Below are positions 55,056 to 63,027 of a DNA stretch of 64,000 nt, piece after piece; position 1 is the stretch's first letter, and each line of letters starts with the position of its first letter. A program made the position numbers and the translations under genes. The stretch spans positions 124,001 to 188,000 of the forward strand of contig NZ_CANMOO010000003.1 in assembly GCF_947499585.1 (NCBI RefSeq), in the 5' to 3' direction. The notes beneath the pieces were generated by a model. The model saw only the letters and a list, made by a program, of their open reading frames with translations. It had not been told where the DNA came from and searched no databases. This DNA is from an uncultured Allomuricauda sp. GTDB lineage: Bacteria; Bacteroidota; Bacteroidia; Flavobacteriales; Flavobacteriaceae.

Positions 55056-55793
55056 TTAGGCATGTTTGGGTAAGGTGTAATTCCTCATTAAAAATTGTTC
55101 TTCAAATCCCAACTTTAAGTACAGATTTTTTCCCATTTCTGAAGCTTGAAGCGTAGCATAGCTGTATCCTTTCTTAACAGCTTCAGACAACATGGAGTGC
55201 ATCATTTTTTCAGCATAACCTTTTCTTCTCATCTCAGGAATTATGCCCATGGAATGAATTCCTACGATTTGGTTTCCAGTATGGTACATCAAAGCGGTTC
55301 CTACGGGAGAAGTATTGTCATAGGCAATCAGATAATCTACTTGGTCATAGCTGTTCAACAGTAATTTATGGTCGATTTTGTAATTGAAAGCCTTTTGAAA
55401 CGATGATTCCCACAATAAAGCTGTTCTCTCATCCTTAACTTTATTGAGGTTAATTTCTGATGGCTTAAAGTCACTTTTCGAGAGGTCGGTGTACATTCCT
55501 ACTTGTTCTAAAACCTTCACAAAACCATTGTTCTCCAAAAGCAGATAGTAATCATTCCCATTGATTTCCCAGTAAGGAATGGTAATTTTAGTAGAGGACG
55601 AAGAAATAATTTTTTTTGCAAGATCTAGATGAGTCTGTTCAGGAGTTTTTTTGAACCAAAGTCTGTTTGGCCAATCGGAGTAGTTTATAATTCCATAGTC
55701 AAAAACGTTTTCTATTACATAGGTACTGGCCCTTTGATTTATTACTTGCCATAGAGAGGTTAAATTATCTATATTTTGTTTTTTTAAGTCCAT
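55056..55793 (-). CDS. GNAT-family N-acetyltransferase
   Basis: The C-terminal 110 residues contain the GNAT acetyl-CoA binding motif, here GIIPEMRRKGYAEKMM (R/Q-x-x-G-x-A-like), followed by SMLSEAVKKGYSYATLQASEMGKNLYLKLGF. The N-terminal half is less typical. No substrate can be named. It ends 4 nt after the transporter gene's stop codon region and is likely cotranscribed with it. Confidence 0.8.
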   Translation of the reverse strand: MDLKKQNIDNLTSLWQVINQRASTYVIENVFDYGIINYSDWPNRLWFKKTPEQTHLDLAKKIISSSSTKITIPYWEINGNDYYLLLENNGFVKVLEQVGMYTDLSKSDFKPSEINLNKVKDERTALLWESSFQKAFNYKIDHKLLLNSYDQVDYLIAYDNTSPVGTALMYHTGNQIVGIHSMGIIPEMRRKGYAEKMMHSMLSEAVKKGYSYATLQASEMGKNLYLKLGFEEQFLMRNYTLPKHA

Positions 55794-55797
55794 TTTT

Positions 55798-56247
55798 TTA
55801 TGTGTTTTTGATTAATACAATTCCCAAAGTCATAGCAAGCAAACCGAAGATCTTTTTATAGGCCATGGGTTCCGTAGGCAGACCAAACCAACCAAAATGA
55901 CCGGCAATTACTGAAAACAAAATTTGTCCAAATAGACCTATAGAGATCATTGTGGAGATGCCCAATTTAGGGATAGTGTAATAGTACAACCCAATACCAG
56001 CTACGCTAAAAAGCGCTCCGGAGAACCATAAATAATAAGGAACATCCTTCAATTGATAAAAGGATGGAAAATGTCTCGTATTTACAGCTACTGCTAAAAA
56101 AGCAATCAGCGCACTAATGATATAGGCTACTAACGAAGTAAGCATTGGACTTTTTAATTGTTCACTAAGTTGTGAATTAAAACCTCCGTGCAAGGCTAAA
56201 AAAACTCCCCCTATAAATGCTAAAACAATTGGTGTTGATTGACTCAT
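55798..56247 (-). CDS. DMT-family (YdcZ/DUF606-like) membrane transporter
   Basis: The 149-residue protein has five or so membrane helices: VLAFIGGVFLALHGGFNSQL, then SLVAYIISALIAFLAV, LWFSGALFSVAGIGLYYYT and a last GLLAMTLGIVLI segment. It matches the single-module YdcZ family, usually found as pairs or dimers of small DMT proteins. Its substrate is unknown. It is 4 nt upstream of the GNAT gene. Confidence 0.8.
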   Translation of the reverse strand: MSQSTPIVLAFIGGVFLALHGGFNSQLSEQLKSPMLTSLVAYIISALIAFLAVAVNTRHFPSFYQLKDVPYYLWFSGALFSVAGIGLYYYTIPKLGISTMISIGLFGQILFSVIAGHFGWFGLPTEPMAYKKIFGLLAMTLGIVLIKNT

Positions 56248-56330
56248 AATTCATGGTATTTACGATTTATGTGTCAAAATTAGATGAGTCGATGAACCTC
56301 TGCATTTACATATGTTGATGGATATGAATT

Positions 56331-56924
56331 TTATAGGTCTTTTCTAATTCTACTTAACTGCGTGGGGGTGATTCCAAGGTAGGATGCTATAAGCCATTGT
56401 GGGACTCTTTGAGGTAAGTTAGGGTACTTATTTAGAAAGGATAGATAACGTTCGGTGGCGTTTTCTGTGGCAAATGAAATCTGTCGCCTTTCATTTTCAA
56501 TAATCCAGTTTTGTTCCAGATTGGCAATGTAATAGTTCTTTAAGTCTTCATGTTTATAAATTACTTCTTTATAACGTTGGTAGTTCATCTCCAGAACAGT
56601 GCCATCCTCCACAGATTCAATACCAAAGCCAGAAGGGGAATCTGTTAACATTGAAACCGTGGATCCCGCTAAATGACCTTCAACGAAGAAATTTTTGACA
56701 AATACATTGGCCTCATCATCCATCCACTGGGAGATTAAGATTCCCTGACAGACAAAATAAATATTTCTTGCCGTTTGTCCACGAAATACGATGCTCTCAT
56801 TTTTCTGTACACTTCTGATTTTTATTAAAGGCAAAAACTCCTCAAAAGACGCTTGGGAAACTGGGGCATATCCGTTTAGATACTGATAAAAAAGTTGGAT
56901 TTGCGGATGGTCGAAAGAAATCAT
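56331..56924 (-). CDS. Crp/Fnr-family transcriptional regulator A
   Basis: The 197-residue protein has a cNMP-binding-like beta-roll (about 25-120: SIVFRGQTARNIYFVCQGIL, FFVEGHLAGS) and a C-terminal helix-turn-helix ending QWLIASYLGITPTQLSRIRKDL. No cysteines are present for an Fe-S cluster, so it is not an oxygen-sensing Fnr of the E. coli type. It may bind a cyclic nucleotide or another effector. It is one of two regulators in this 5-kb section. Confidence 0.88.
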   Translation of the reverse strand: MISFDHPQIQLFYQYLNGYAPVSQASFEEFLPLIKIRSVQKNESIVFRGQTARNIYFVCQGILISQWMDDEANVFVKNFFVEGHLAGSTVSMLTDSPSGFGIESVEDGTVLEMNYQRYKEVIYKHEDLKNYYIANLEQNWIIENERRQISFATENATERYLSFLNKYPNLPQRVPQWLIASYLGITPTQLSRIRKDL

Positions 56925-57064
56925 AATGGAAACCTATAGATGGTCTAGCGCACTTAATATGAGAAGCATCTAAGAAAGAATTATAAATAAAACGGTGTAA
57001 AAGTAAAGATATCAAAAACATTAATGTAAAGATAAGGGTCATTAGCTGTTTTGATATTTTACTG

Positions 57065-57736
57065 TTATTTAATAATATCCATCATCGCATTTGCAACACC
57101 AGATGCAGAAGCAGGATTTTGACCAGTGACTATATTTCCATCAGTTATCACATAAGAATCAAATGGAGTGGTATTTGAAAATAGGGCACCTTGCTTTGTT
57201 AATTCTGCATCTAACATAAAAGGAATTACATCCTCTAATGTATGCTTGTCTATGTCTTCTTCCGCTTTTGTGAAAGAGTTGATATGTTTACCTTCTAAAA
57301 GGTTTTTTCCGTTTGATAAAGTCACATTCAATAAGGCCACAGGACCGTGACAAACGGCACCAATTACGCGACCACTTTCATATACTTTTTTAATGGTTTC
57401 CTTGACCAAAGGATCAGAAACCATATCTGTCATTGGACCTAAGCCACCAGGAAAGAAAATAGCATCATAAGCATTGATATCCACATCTATTAATTTGTGG
57501 CTAAAATTAAGACGCTTAAATCCATTACCTTCCTTAAAGGTTTTGCTGAACTCTTGGGTTTTATCATAGCCAACAAAAGGTGGTGTTCCACCAAGAATAC
57601 TCGCAAAATCTACGGTATACCCTTTTGATGTAAATTCCATGTATGGGTCCGCCACTTCTGAAAATTCATAACCTGCAGCATGTTTTCCAGTACCTGTAAC
57701 ATTGGTGCTTGTAACTATAAATAATATATGTTTCAT
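57065..57736 (-). CDS. DJ-1/PfpI superfamily protein (Hsp31/type 1 glutamine amidotransferase-like)
   Basis: The 223-residue protein has the nucleophile elbow GAVCHGPVALLN, with Cys in the DJ-1/Hsp31 position, and the N-terminal TGKHAAGYEFSEVADPYMEF pattern of the Hsp31-like class. Members are glyoxalases or protein deglycases. It is isolated from the hydrolase upstream by a perfect 30-bp palindromic terminator. Confidence 0.88.
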   Translation of the reverse strand: MKHILFIVTSTNVTGTGKHAAGYEFSEVADPYMEFTSKGYTVDFASILGGTPPFVGYDKTQEFSKTFKEGNGFKRLNFSHKLIDVDINAYDAIFFPGGLGPMTDMVSDPLVKETIKKVYESGRVIGAVCHGPVALLNVTLSNGKNLLEGKHINSFTKAEEDIDKHTLEDVIPFMLDAELTKQGALFSNTTPFDSYVITDGNIVTGQNPASASGVANAMMDIIK

Positions 57737-57765
57737 TATATTGTTTTTGAAATCAATGGTTTTTA

Positions 57766-57795
57766 AATAAAGGGAGGTTATAACCTCCCTTTATT
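57766..57795. terminator. Perfect 30-bp palindrome, bidirectional terminator
   Basis: Arms of 15 bp (AATAAAGGGAGGTTA and its exact complement) with no loop base outside lie between the alpha/beta hydrolase and DJ-1-like genes. Confidence 0.8.
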
Positions 57796-57807
57796 CAAAG
57801 TGAATAT

Positions 57808-58560
57808 TTACGCAGGTACTTGGTGGTTAGAGACAGCAATAGCATTCAATGCATTCGCAAGCTTTTCAGGAGCTGTTTCCAGAGGTACATGACCGTATTT
57901 GAGGGTGATTACTTCATCTATTCCAAGCATTTTTTGCCCATGCCTTTGTGCTTTTAAAGAAATGACTCTATCTAAAGTGGTTTCGATATATGCTTTAGGA
58001 ACACGTCCAAAATTTTCTTGGGTTGTAATGACTTGCTCAAAAAACGGTGCGGTGGCTTGTACCACAAGTTTTGGTAGTAACACATCTATTTGTGCTTCAG
58101 TAGCCCCTGTAAAGATGACATTCATAATTGTTTCTTTACTCATAGTAGCAGTGCTTTTATCTTCTGAAAAAATCAGGTTTTCCAAAAACTCACTTTCTTG
58201 ATCCTCTTCAAATACTTCAATAGCAGTCTTGCCTTCATAAGGGATAGCAGACGCGACGTAAACTAATTTTTCAATTTTCTCGGGCATTTCTTCAGCAACT
58301 TGGGTAATCACGAAGCCACCAAAACTGTGTCCAACTAATACAACCTTGCCTTCAGTCTTTTCTAATTCCGCTTTAACCCGGTTGGCATATAGCGCCATAT
58401 TTATTTCTGAAGTAGGGGTTTTATCATCCCCGTGTCCTGGTAAATCAATAGCCTTTACACTATGTCCGTTTTTTTGCAGATGAGTTGTTGTCTCTTTCCA
58501 TGACCAAGCACCTTCCCATGCGCCATGTATCAATAAAAATGTTTTGCTTGAATTTTTCAT
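57808..58560 (-). CDS. Alpha/beta hydrolase (methylesterase-like)
   Basis: The 250-residue protein has the HGAW oxyanion region (LIHGAWEGAWSW), LPGHGDD, the nucleophile elbow GHSFGG with catalytic Ser, and a C-terminal YGHVPLETAPEKLANALN with catalytic His. This is the layout of plant-type methylesterase/hydroxynitrile lyase-like hydrolases. The gene is controlled by a promoter with a 16-bp palindrome that it shares with the tautomerase gene. Confidence 0.88.
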   Translation of the reverse strand: MKNSSKTFLLIHGAWEGAWSWKETTTHLQKNGHSVKAIDLPGHGDDKTPTSEINMALYANRVKAELEKTEGKVVLVGHSFGGFVITQVAEEMPEKIEKLVYVASAIPYEGKTAIEVFEEDQESEFLENLIFSEDKSTATMSKETIMNVIFTGATEAQIDVLLPKLVVQATAPFFEQVITTQENFGRVPKAYIETTLDRVISLKAQRHGQKMLGIDEVITLKYGHVPLETAPEKLANALNAIAVSNHQVPA

Positions 58561-58614
58561 TGTATTAATATTTATAATTTGATTTTTAAATGCGTTATGC
58601 TTTTAATTATGGTA

Positions 58615-58659
58615 CAAATTTGCGGCGGCTTTGAAGTTTAAAAGTTGTCATATGACAAC
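58615..58659 (-). promoter_or_regulatory. Promoter with 16-bp palindromic operator (alpha/beta hydrolase gene)
   Basis: The perfect palindrome GTTGTCATATGACAAC (58644-58659) lies, on the minus strand, 21 nt upstream of CAAATTTG (58615-58622), one base from TAnnTTTG, followed by TACC. The start codon is 54 nt further. The layout matches the tautomerase promoter exactly. The palindrome contains TTGTC-N4-GACAA, a size typical of Crp/Fnr dimers. Confidence 0.7.
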
Positions 58660-58663
58660 GTTT

Positions 58664-59068
58664 TTAACGACCGCTACTTTTTTGAGAAGCAGTTTCCAAT
58701 TTGAAGTGTTTGATGGAGCGCGTCCAAAGATCTATTTGCTTAATGGCTTGCGTTAAAACTGTAATTTGATTCTTGTTAAAGTGAGGTTTTAATAGTGCAA
58801 ATACATTTTCTAATTGTGTGTTATTATCAGAACTTATGATGTAATCGGTCAAAGCAAATAATGCTCGCTCTTTTTCTGAAAAGTAGGGCGTTTCATTCCA
58901 GACGGAAATTAGCGAAAGTCTGAAATCGGTTTCTCCGAGGCTTTTAAGTTCATTATAATGAAGACTAATAGCATAAGGACATTCGTTTAGATATCCTATT
59001 CTAAGTCTTACCAATTCCAAATGACGAATTTCGAGGGTAGTATTTATATTGCTATTAATAGTTTTCAT
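58664..59068 (-). CDS. AhpD/CMD-like protein lacking the second active-site Cys
   Basis: The 134-residue protein has the carboxymuconolactone-decarboxylase/AhpD course: an initial helix with RHLELVRLRIGYLNECPYAISLHY, then LISVWNETPYFSEKERALFALTDYI. In AhpD-like enzymes the motif is CxxCxxxH; here it is CPYAISLH, so the second Cys is Ala. Peroxidase-type disulfide chemistry is therefore doubtful. It lies downstream of the tautomerase gene and its terminator. Confidence 0.82.
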   Translation of the reverse strand: MKTINSNINTTLEIRHLELVRLRIGYLNECPYAISLHYNELKSLGETDFRLSLISVWNETPYFSEKERALFALTDYIISSDNNTQLENVFALLKPHFNKNQITVLTQAIKQIDLWTRSIKHFKLETASQKSSGR

Positions 59069-59084
59069 TAGCTATTAAAACAAG

Positions 59085-59107
59085 AACTCCGACCAGGAGT
59101 CGGAGTT
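59085..59107 (-). terminator. Hairpin after the tautomerase gene
   Basis: AACTCCGAC/GTCGGAGTT with a 5-nt loop lies 23 nt after the tautomerase stop codon. The following minus-strand bases are only partly T-rich, so it may leak into the AhpD-like gene. Confidence 0.65.
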
Positions 59108-59130
59108 AAGGTTGTTTAAAACGTTGTACG

Positions 59131-59547
59131 TTACCCTTTAGAAATAGCTTCTCCTAATTCTTCATTGGTCATTGCTATTCCGTCCAAGTTCCAAGCCCCA
59201 TCTACTGCATGAACAACATTTAAGTAAATCCTGTCTTTGGGTTGTTTTTTATCAGATAATTGGTGAATAATTTCTGTTACTTCAGCAAAATGTTGTTTAA
59301 TAATGGCGTGATCTGCCAAGGCAAACGATGGTACTTTCCATTCTGCCCATGCACCCAAAAATTCTTCTCCACCTGAAAAAGAGAATCCTTTTGGAACAAT
59401 ATGCACATTGGCAGTAATGTTAGGGGTCATCACTGTATTTCCTGTTAGATGATGAGTTTTTAAAAGGGAGTCCGTAATTTGTTTAACGGCTTCTTTTTCT
59501 TTTCCTATAGGTAAAACTCCTTCCGTTAATGTTAATGTAAGTGGCAT
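59131..59547 (-). CDS. Tautomerase-family protein (4-oxalocrotonate tautomerase-like)
   Basis: The mature protein would begin with Pro1 after Met removal (PLTLTLTEGVL), the catalytic base of the tautomerase superfamily. The 138-residue length and GKEKEAVKQITDSLL helix resemble the longer single-chain or MIF-like members. Its substrate is not known. Its promoter carries the 16-bp palindrome shared with the alpha/beta hydrolase. Confidence 0.8.
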   Translation of the reverse strand: MPLTLTLTEGVLPIGKEKEAVKQITDSLLKTHHLTGNTVMTPNITANVHIVPKGFSFSGGEEFLGAWAEWKVPSFALADHAIIKQHFAEVTEIIHQLSDKKQPKDRIYLNVVHAVDGAWNLDGIAMTNEELGEAISKG

Positions 59548-59592
59548 AATATCTATGTTTTAAATTGTGAACTTTATTGTTCATCAACGGTA

Positions 59593-59637
59593 CAAAGATG
59601 CCTGCTTAAGAAAGTTTAAAAGTTGTCATATGACAAC
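59593..59637 (-). promoter_or_regulatory. Promoter with 16-bp palindromic operator (tautomerase gene)
   Basis: GTTGTCATATGACAAC (59622-59637) lies 21 nt upstream of CATCTTTG (59593-59600) on the minus strand, followed by TACC. The 26 bp at 59612-59637 are identical to 58634-58659. The start codon is 45 nt downstream. Confidence 0.7.
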
Positions 59638-59780
59638 CTTTTAAGGAGAGAATGAGCCCAATTTGAAGAGTTAAGAGAACTTGACGACTGTCTTTATTCT
59701 TTTAATGAGATGGTAGTTGTAATACTAGTTGAACAGACAACATGCTCGGTATTTAGATTTAAACCGCACTCTTTTTCATA

Positions 59781-60002
59781 TCATGTTTTCTGAGCCTTTA
59801 AAAAAGAATCCGGCTTGTATTCATACCCAAAACCTGAATTTGTTATTCTTTGTATTAAAGCATCTTGAATAGGTTGGGCTATTTCATAGTCCATATCGGC
59901 AATCCACATTGGCAAAACGTTACTAGTGCCAAATAACTCTAGAAGTGTTTTAGAATTCGATTTTGATAACGGTAATGTGCCAATATGTTTATCTATTTTC
60001 AT
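59781..60002 (-). pseudogene. N-terminal remnant of a MalY/PatB-type aminotransferase (C-S lyase)
   Basis: The 73 codons match only the first part of the PLP-dependent MalY/PatB family (LPMWIADMDYEIAQPIQDALIQRITNSGFGYEY), whose members are about 390 residues. The PLP Lys and most of the fold are missing. Sequence after the stop codon shows no continuation. It abuts the Crp/Fnr gene on the same strand. Confidence 0.85.
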
Positions 60003-60004
60003 TT

Positions 60005-60574
60005 TTAAAGTTGGGCCCTTAACTTACTGAGTGTTGAATTGGTCATACCCAGATAAGAAGCAACAGCTTTGCTAGAAATTCGACCTAGTAGTTTAGGCTC
60101 ATGTTCCATAACCCAGCGCAATTTATCAATGCCCTCCATACCCAAAAAACTATAGATGCGCATTTGAGAATGAATATAGGCAAATTGCATAAACTTATTA
60201 TACATGTCACTAAATTCAGGAATAGTTTCAATAAGTTTATAAAAGCTGTCATGACTTATAACCAATAGATCTGAAGGTTCAATTGAAACCAAGAAATCTC
60301 TAGAGGGTTTCTGTAATACAAAACTGGTAATGGCCGACATTATTTGATCTTCCAAAGCAAAATAGGCTGTTGCCTCGTTTCCTTTATTATCAATTTCATA
60401 CATACGCAGACAGCCACTATTTATAAAATAAAAACTCCTGCATACTTCACCAACTGCGCATAAGACTTCATTGCGTTTTGTTTTTAAGGGCTTAAAATAT
60501 GATGTGACTATTTGTAATGATTCATTACTGATGTTAGAATTATCTTTCAGGTATTGCTCTAACTGGTTGTACAT
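60005..60574 (-). CDS. Crp/Fnr-family transcriptional regulator B
   Basis: The 189-residue protein has the beta-roll (NEVLCAVGEVCRSFYFINSGCLRMYEI) and a C-terminal helix-turn-helix (GRISSKAVASYLGMTNSTLSKLRAQL). Several Cys are present but not in an Fnr [4Fe-4S] pattern. It is adjacent to the two promoters with 16-bp palindromes and is the prime candidate to bind them. Confidence 0.9.
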   Translation of the reverse strand: MYNQLEQYLKDNSNISNESLQIVTSYFKPLKTKRNEVLCAVGEVCRSFYFINSGCLRMYEIDNKGNEATAYFALEDQIMSAITSFVLQKPSRDFLVSIEPSDLLVISHDSFYKLIETIPEFSDMYNKFMQFAYIHSQMRIYSFLGMEGIDKLRWVMEHEPKLLGRISSKAVASYLGMTNSTLSKLRAQL

Positions 60575-60676
60575 TTTTTGCTTTTAATGGTATATAACAA
60601 TAGGATATAATCATAATTAATAGTAGAATTTACGAACGATAATTATTTATCCATTAAACTACCAATACCAAGGTAA
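60575..60676. other. AT-rich spacer before the esterase remnant
   Basis: No promoter element or hairpin was recognised here. The region should hold the start signals of the Crp/Fnr B gene. Confidence 0.3.
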
Positions 60677-61130
60677 GAGTTTTTTTACTTAACCTTCCGA
60701 GCACAAGTAAAGAATAAAACCTTCTTCAATAAGGTTATTATTATGTGTAACAGTGCACTGGCTTCCAACAACTATGTTGTTATTATGCCCGATTATTTGG
60801 GATATGAGGCTTCTAGCAATTATCCACACCCTTATGAGCATGGAGAAACCTTGGCAAGTACATCTTTTGATATGATCATGGCGGTCAAGAAAACCTCGGG
60901 TTTATAGATGACCTTATTCTAATCCTACCCGTTTGATTATATAAATGCCGATATCGCCCAAAACCCACAAGACTTATATACTTCAGAATTTAGAGATGGA
61001 CTAGTTAATGGAACCGATACGTAATATTTGAGCGCTATCCCTGGTAATGATGTGTTTGAATTGTTCGAATCACATCGATAATATCAAATAGATATACATG
61101 CTAACAATCCTTTAAGGAGATGGATAATTA
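60677..61130 (+). pseudogene. Decayed secretory lipase/esterase gene
   Basis: A short open frame from an ATG at 60743 to 60907 reads ASNNYVVIMPDYLGYEASSNYP and HPYEHGETLASTSFDMIMAV, the oxyanion and nucleophile-preceding regions of bacterial secretory lipases. After stop codons, a further part in the same family style (YINADIAQNPQDLYTSEFRDG) continues near 60940-61020. No intact gene remains. Confidence 0.75.
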
Positions 61131-61209
61131 TATTTTGAACCTAATACATCTTTTGCCGTCTCTAAAATGATGTATAACCTAAAATTCACTTAATCATTAA
61201 AAATAAACC

Positions 61210-61875
61210 ATGAAACAAAACATAATATTCACAAGTTCTTTTCTACTATTTTTTCTTTTAACCTGTGCAAGTTTGATTGCACAAAACCCGGACGCTGATA
61301 CATCCAAAACTGAAAAATACTTTGATGGTTTCCATCTGGGAATAAGTATGGGGGTACAAAACATATTTGGAGGTGCTTTTATTGATAATCTAGATGTGCT
61401 TGGGCAGAAATCAGGCTTTGTGACCGAGTTTTCAGCAGGGTATAGAAAGCAGCTTGTAAATGATAGACTTCTTATTGGAGCGGAACTTCAATTTGGCATT
61501 ACGGATGGTAATTTAGAACAAATTGATACTAGAAATCAAATGGAAATTGATTATAAGAACAACAGTCAGTTTGGATATGGAGTAAACATTGGGATCGCCC
61601 TTGGGAGGAAGAAAAAAATCTTGTTATATACATACGGTAATGTTACAAAAAGGAATTTCGATATTACAATTACGGAGACCAACGGCACAAACTTTACACA
61701 AGAAGATGGGCAAGGATTTAACAGATATGGCTTAGGGCTTGAGATACCGGTTTTGGGAAATTTTAATGTGAAAGCAATAGTTGGGCGTGTAAATGTTGAC
61801 TTTGGGGATTTAGAAACCAATATTGATGTGGACGATAAAACGGATTTTAGTTTGGGTGTTGTTTATCAATTCTAA
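61210..61875 (+). CDS. Exported small beta-barrel outer membrane protein
   Basis: A signal peptide ends near LIAQ. The mature part of about 195 residues alternates hydrophobic and polar residues in strands (GFVTEFSAGYRKQL, LLIGAELQFGIT, SQFGYGVNIGIALG) and ends in FSLGVVYQF, with the C-terminal Phe that directs barrel assembly. It resembles the OmpW/porin-like eight-stranded group. Function unknown. Confidence 0.78.
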   Translation: MKQNIIFTSSFLLFFLLTCASLIAQNPDADTSKTEKYFDGFHLGISMGVQNIFGGAFIDNLDVLGQKSGFVTEFSAGYRKQLVNDRLLIGAELQFGITDGNLEQIDTRNQMEIDYKNNSQFGYGVNIGIALGRKKKILLYTYGNVTKRNFDITITETNGTNFTQEDGQGFNRYGLGLEIPVLGNFNVKAIVGRVNVDFGDLETNIDVDDKTDFSLGVVYQF

Positions 61876-62011
61876 TAAAACAGAAAGACCTGTACTTTTT
61901 TGACTAGCAGATTATACAGCATTTGTTCAAGAAAATTTTGATGAAAAATGCCATAAATTTATCTCAGATTAAGGGTTAAGCCAAAACAATAATTATTGAA
62001 ATTTATAAATA

Positions 62012-62362
62012 ATGAAAGTAACGATCACTTCTATTGCCTTAAAATCTCCTTTGAAATTTTTCAAACTATCTGTTTTTGCACTCCATGTATCCAATCAATT
62101 AAAAACATCCAACTACGTTGATTTTAAGAATAAAGGTTTCTGGACAAAGCATTATACCATGACACTTTGGAGAAATGAAGAAGATATGAGAGCATTTGCC
62201 CATAGTGGAGCTCATTTAGATGCCATGAAAAAATCGAAATCAATAGCAAAAGAGATTAAGACTCTTACTATTGATGCCAATGAATTACCAAATTGGAAAG
62301 AAGCTTTAACGCTATTGGAAAACAAGGGGAGGGTGTATAAAATGAAATCACATCAAAATTAA
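62012..62362 (+). CDS. DUF3291/monooxygenase-fold-like small protein
   Basis: The 116-residue protein has no signal. KHYTMTLWRNEEDMRAFAHSGAHLDAMKKSKSIA has the pattern of ferredoxin-fold heme or antibiotic-biosynthesis monooxygenase-like proteins (DUF3291 and relatives), where the WxxxxxMxxFxxSGxHxxAM part forms a helix over the sheet. Enzyme activity is not established. Confidence 0.6.
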   Translation: MKVTITSIALKSPLKFFKLSVFALHVSNQLKTSNYVDFKNKGFWTKHYTMTLWRNEEDMRAFAHSGAHLDAMKKSKSIAKEIKTLTIDANELPNWKEALTLLENKGRVYKMKSHQN

Positions 62363-62426
62363 CGGTATACCTTCATCGACATGTGAAAAAGAAAATACCA
62401 CCTGTTTACCTTTTAAAAATATTGAC

Positions 62427-62984
62427 ATGAACTTATTGAATAGTATTACAGTATTTTTTCTTTGCGCCAGTTTATGGGCACAAACAGAACCAGATTATGG
62501 TTTTGCTGATGACTACATTCCCGAGCTTGCACAATTTGAATATTACCGCGGAGAATGGGAGTCTGAAATGGAAATGAAACAGGAAGATGGCACTTTTAAA
62601 AAACTGGAATTTGTGGCTACCATACAAGGAAAGTTTTTAGATGACCACAAAACGTTTCAATCTCAATTTAAATCTGGGGAACGTTTTTTTTCAACGGATA
62701 TTAGAACATTCAATACCACTACCAATGAATGGCATGCATTCTTTTTAAATGCTAAAGCGCAACGATGGCATAAATTCACTTCCAAAATAGTAGATGGTAA
62801 AATGACAACTCTAGTAAAAGGCGGGTATAGTGGAAAAGAGAAATTTGATGTAAAAGTTGTTGATACGGTAATCAGCGATAGTTGTTATTTGAAAAACGTG
62901 TATCATTCTACAGATCAAATGAAAACATGGGAACTTGTTTATAAAATAAGCGTTAAAAAAACAAAGCAGTCAGAAATGAAATGA
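62427..62984 (+). CDS. Exported DUF1579-like protein
   Basis: A signal peptide ends near LWAQ. The mature part starts with FEYYRGEWESEMEMKQEDGTF and continues with strands such as RFFSTDIRTFNTTTNEWHAFFLNA and a last WELVYKIS, giving a lipocalin-like or DUF1579-type beta barrel. Binding of a small molecule is a possibility. No enzyme motif is visible. Confidence 0.55.
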   Translation: MNLLNSITVFFLCASLWAQTEPDYGFADDYIPELAQFEYYRGEWESEMEMKQEDGTFKKLEFVATIQGKFLDDHKTFQSQFKSGERFFSTDIRTFNTTTNEWHAFFLNAKAQRWHKFTSKIVDGKMTTLVKGGYSGKEKFDVKVVDTVISDSCYLKNVYHSTDQMKTWELVYKISVKKTKQSEMK

Positions 62985-63027
62985 ATGGCACACAAAAAAT
63001 TTATGAATTGAAAAAGTAAGAAATATC

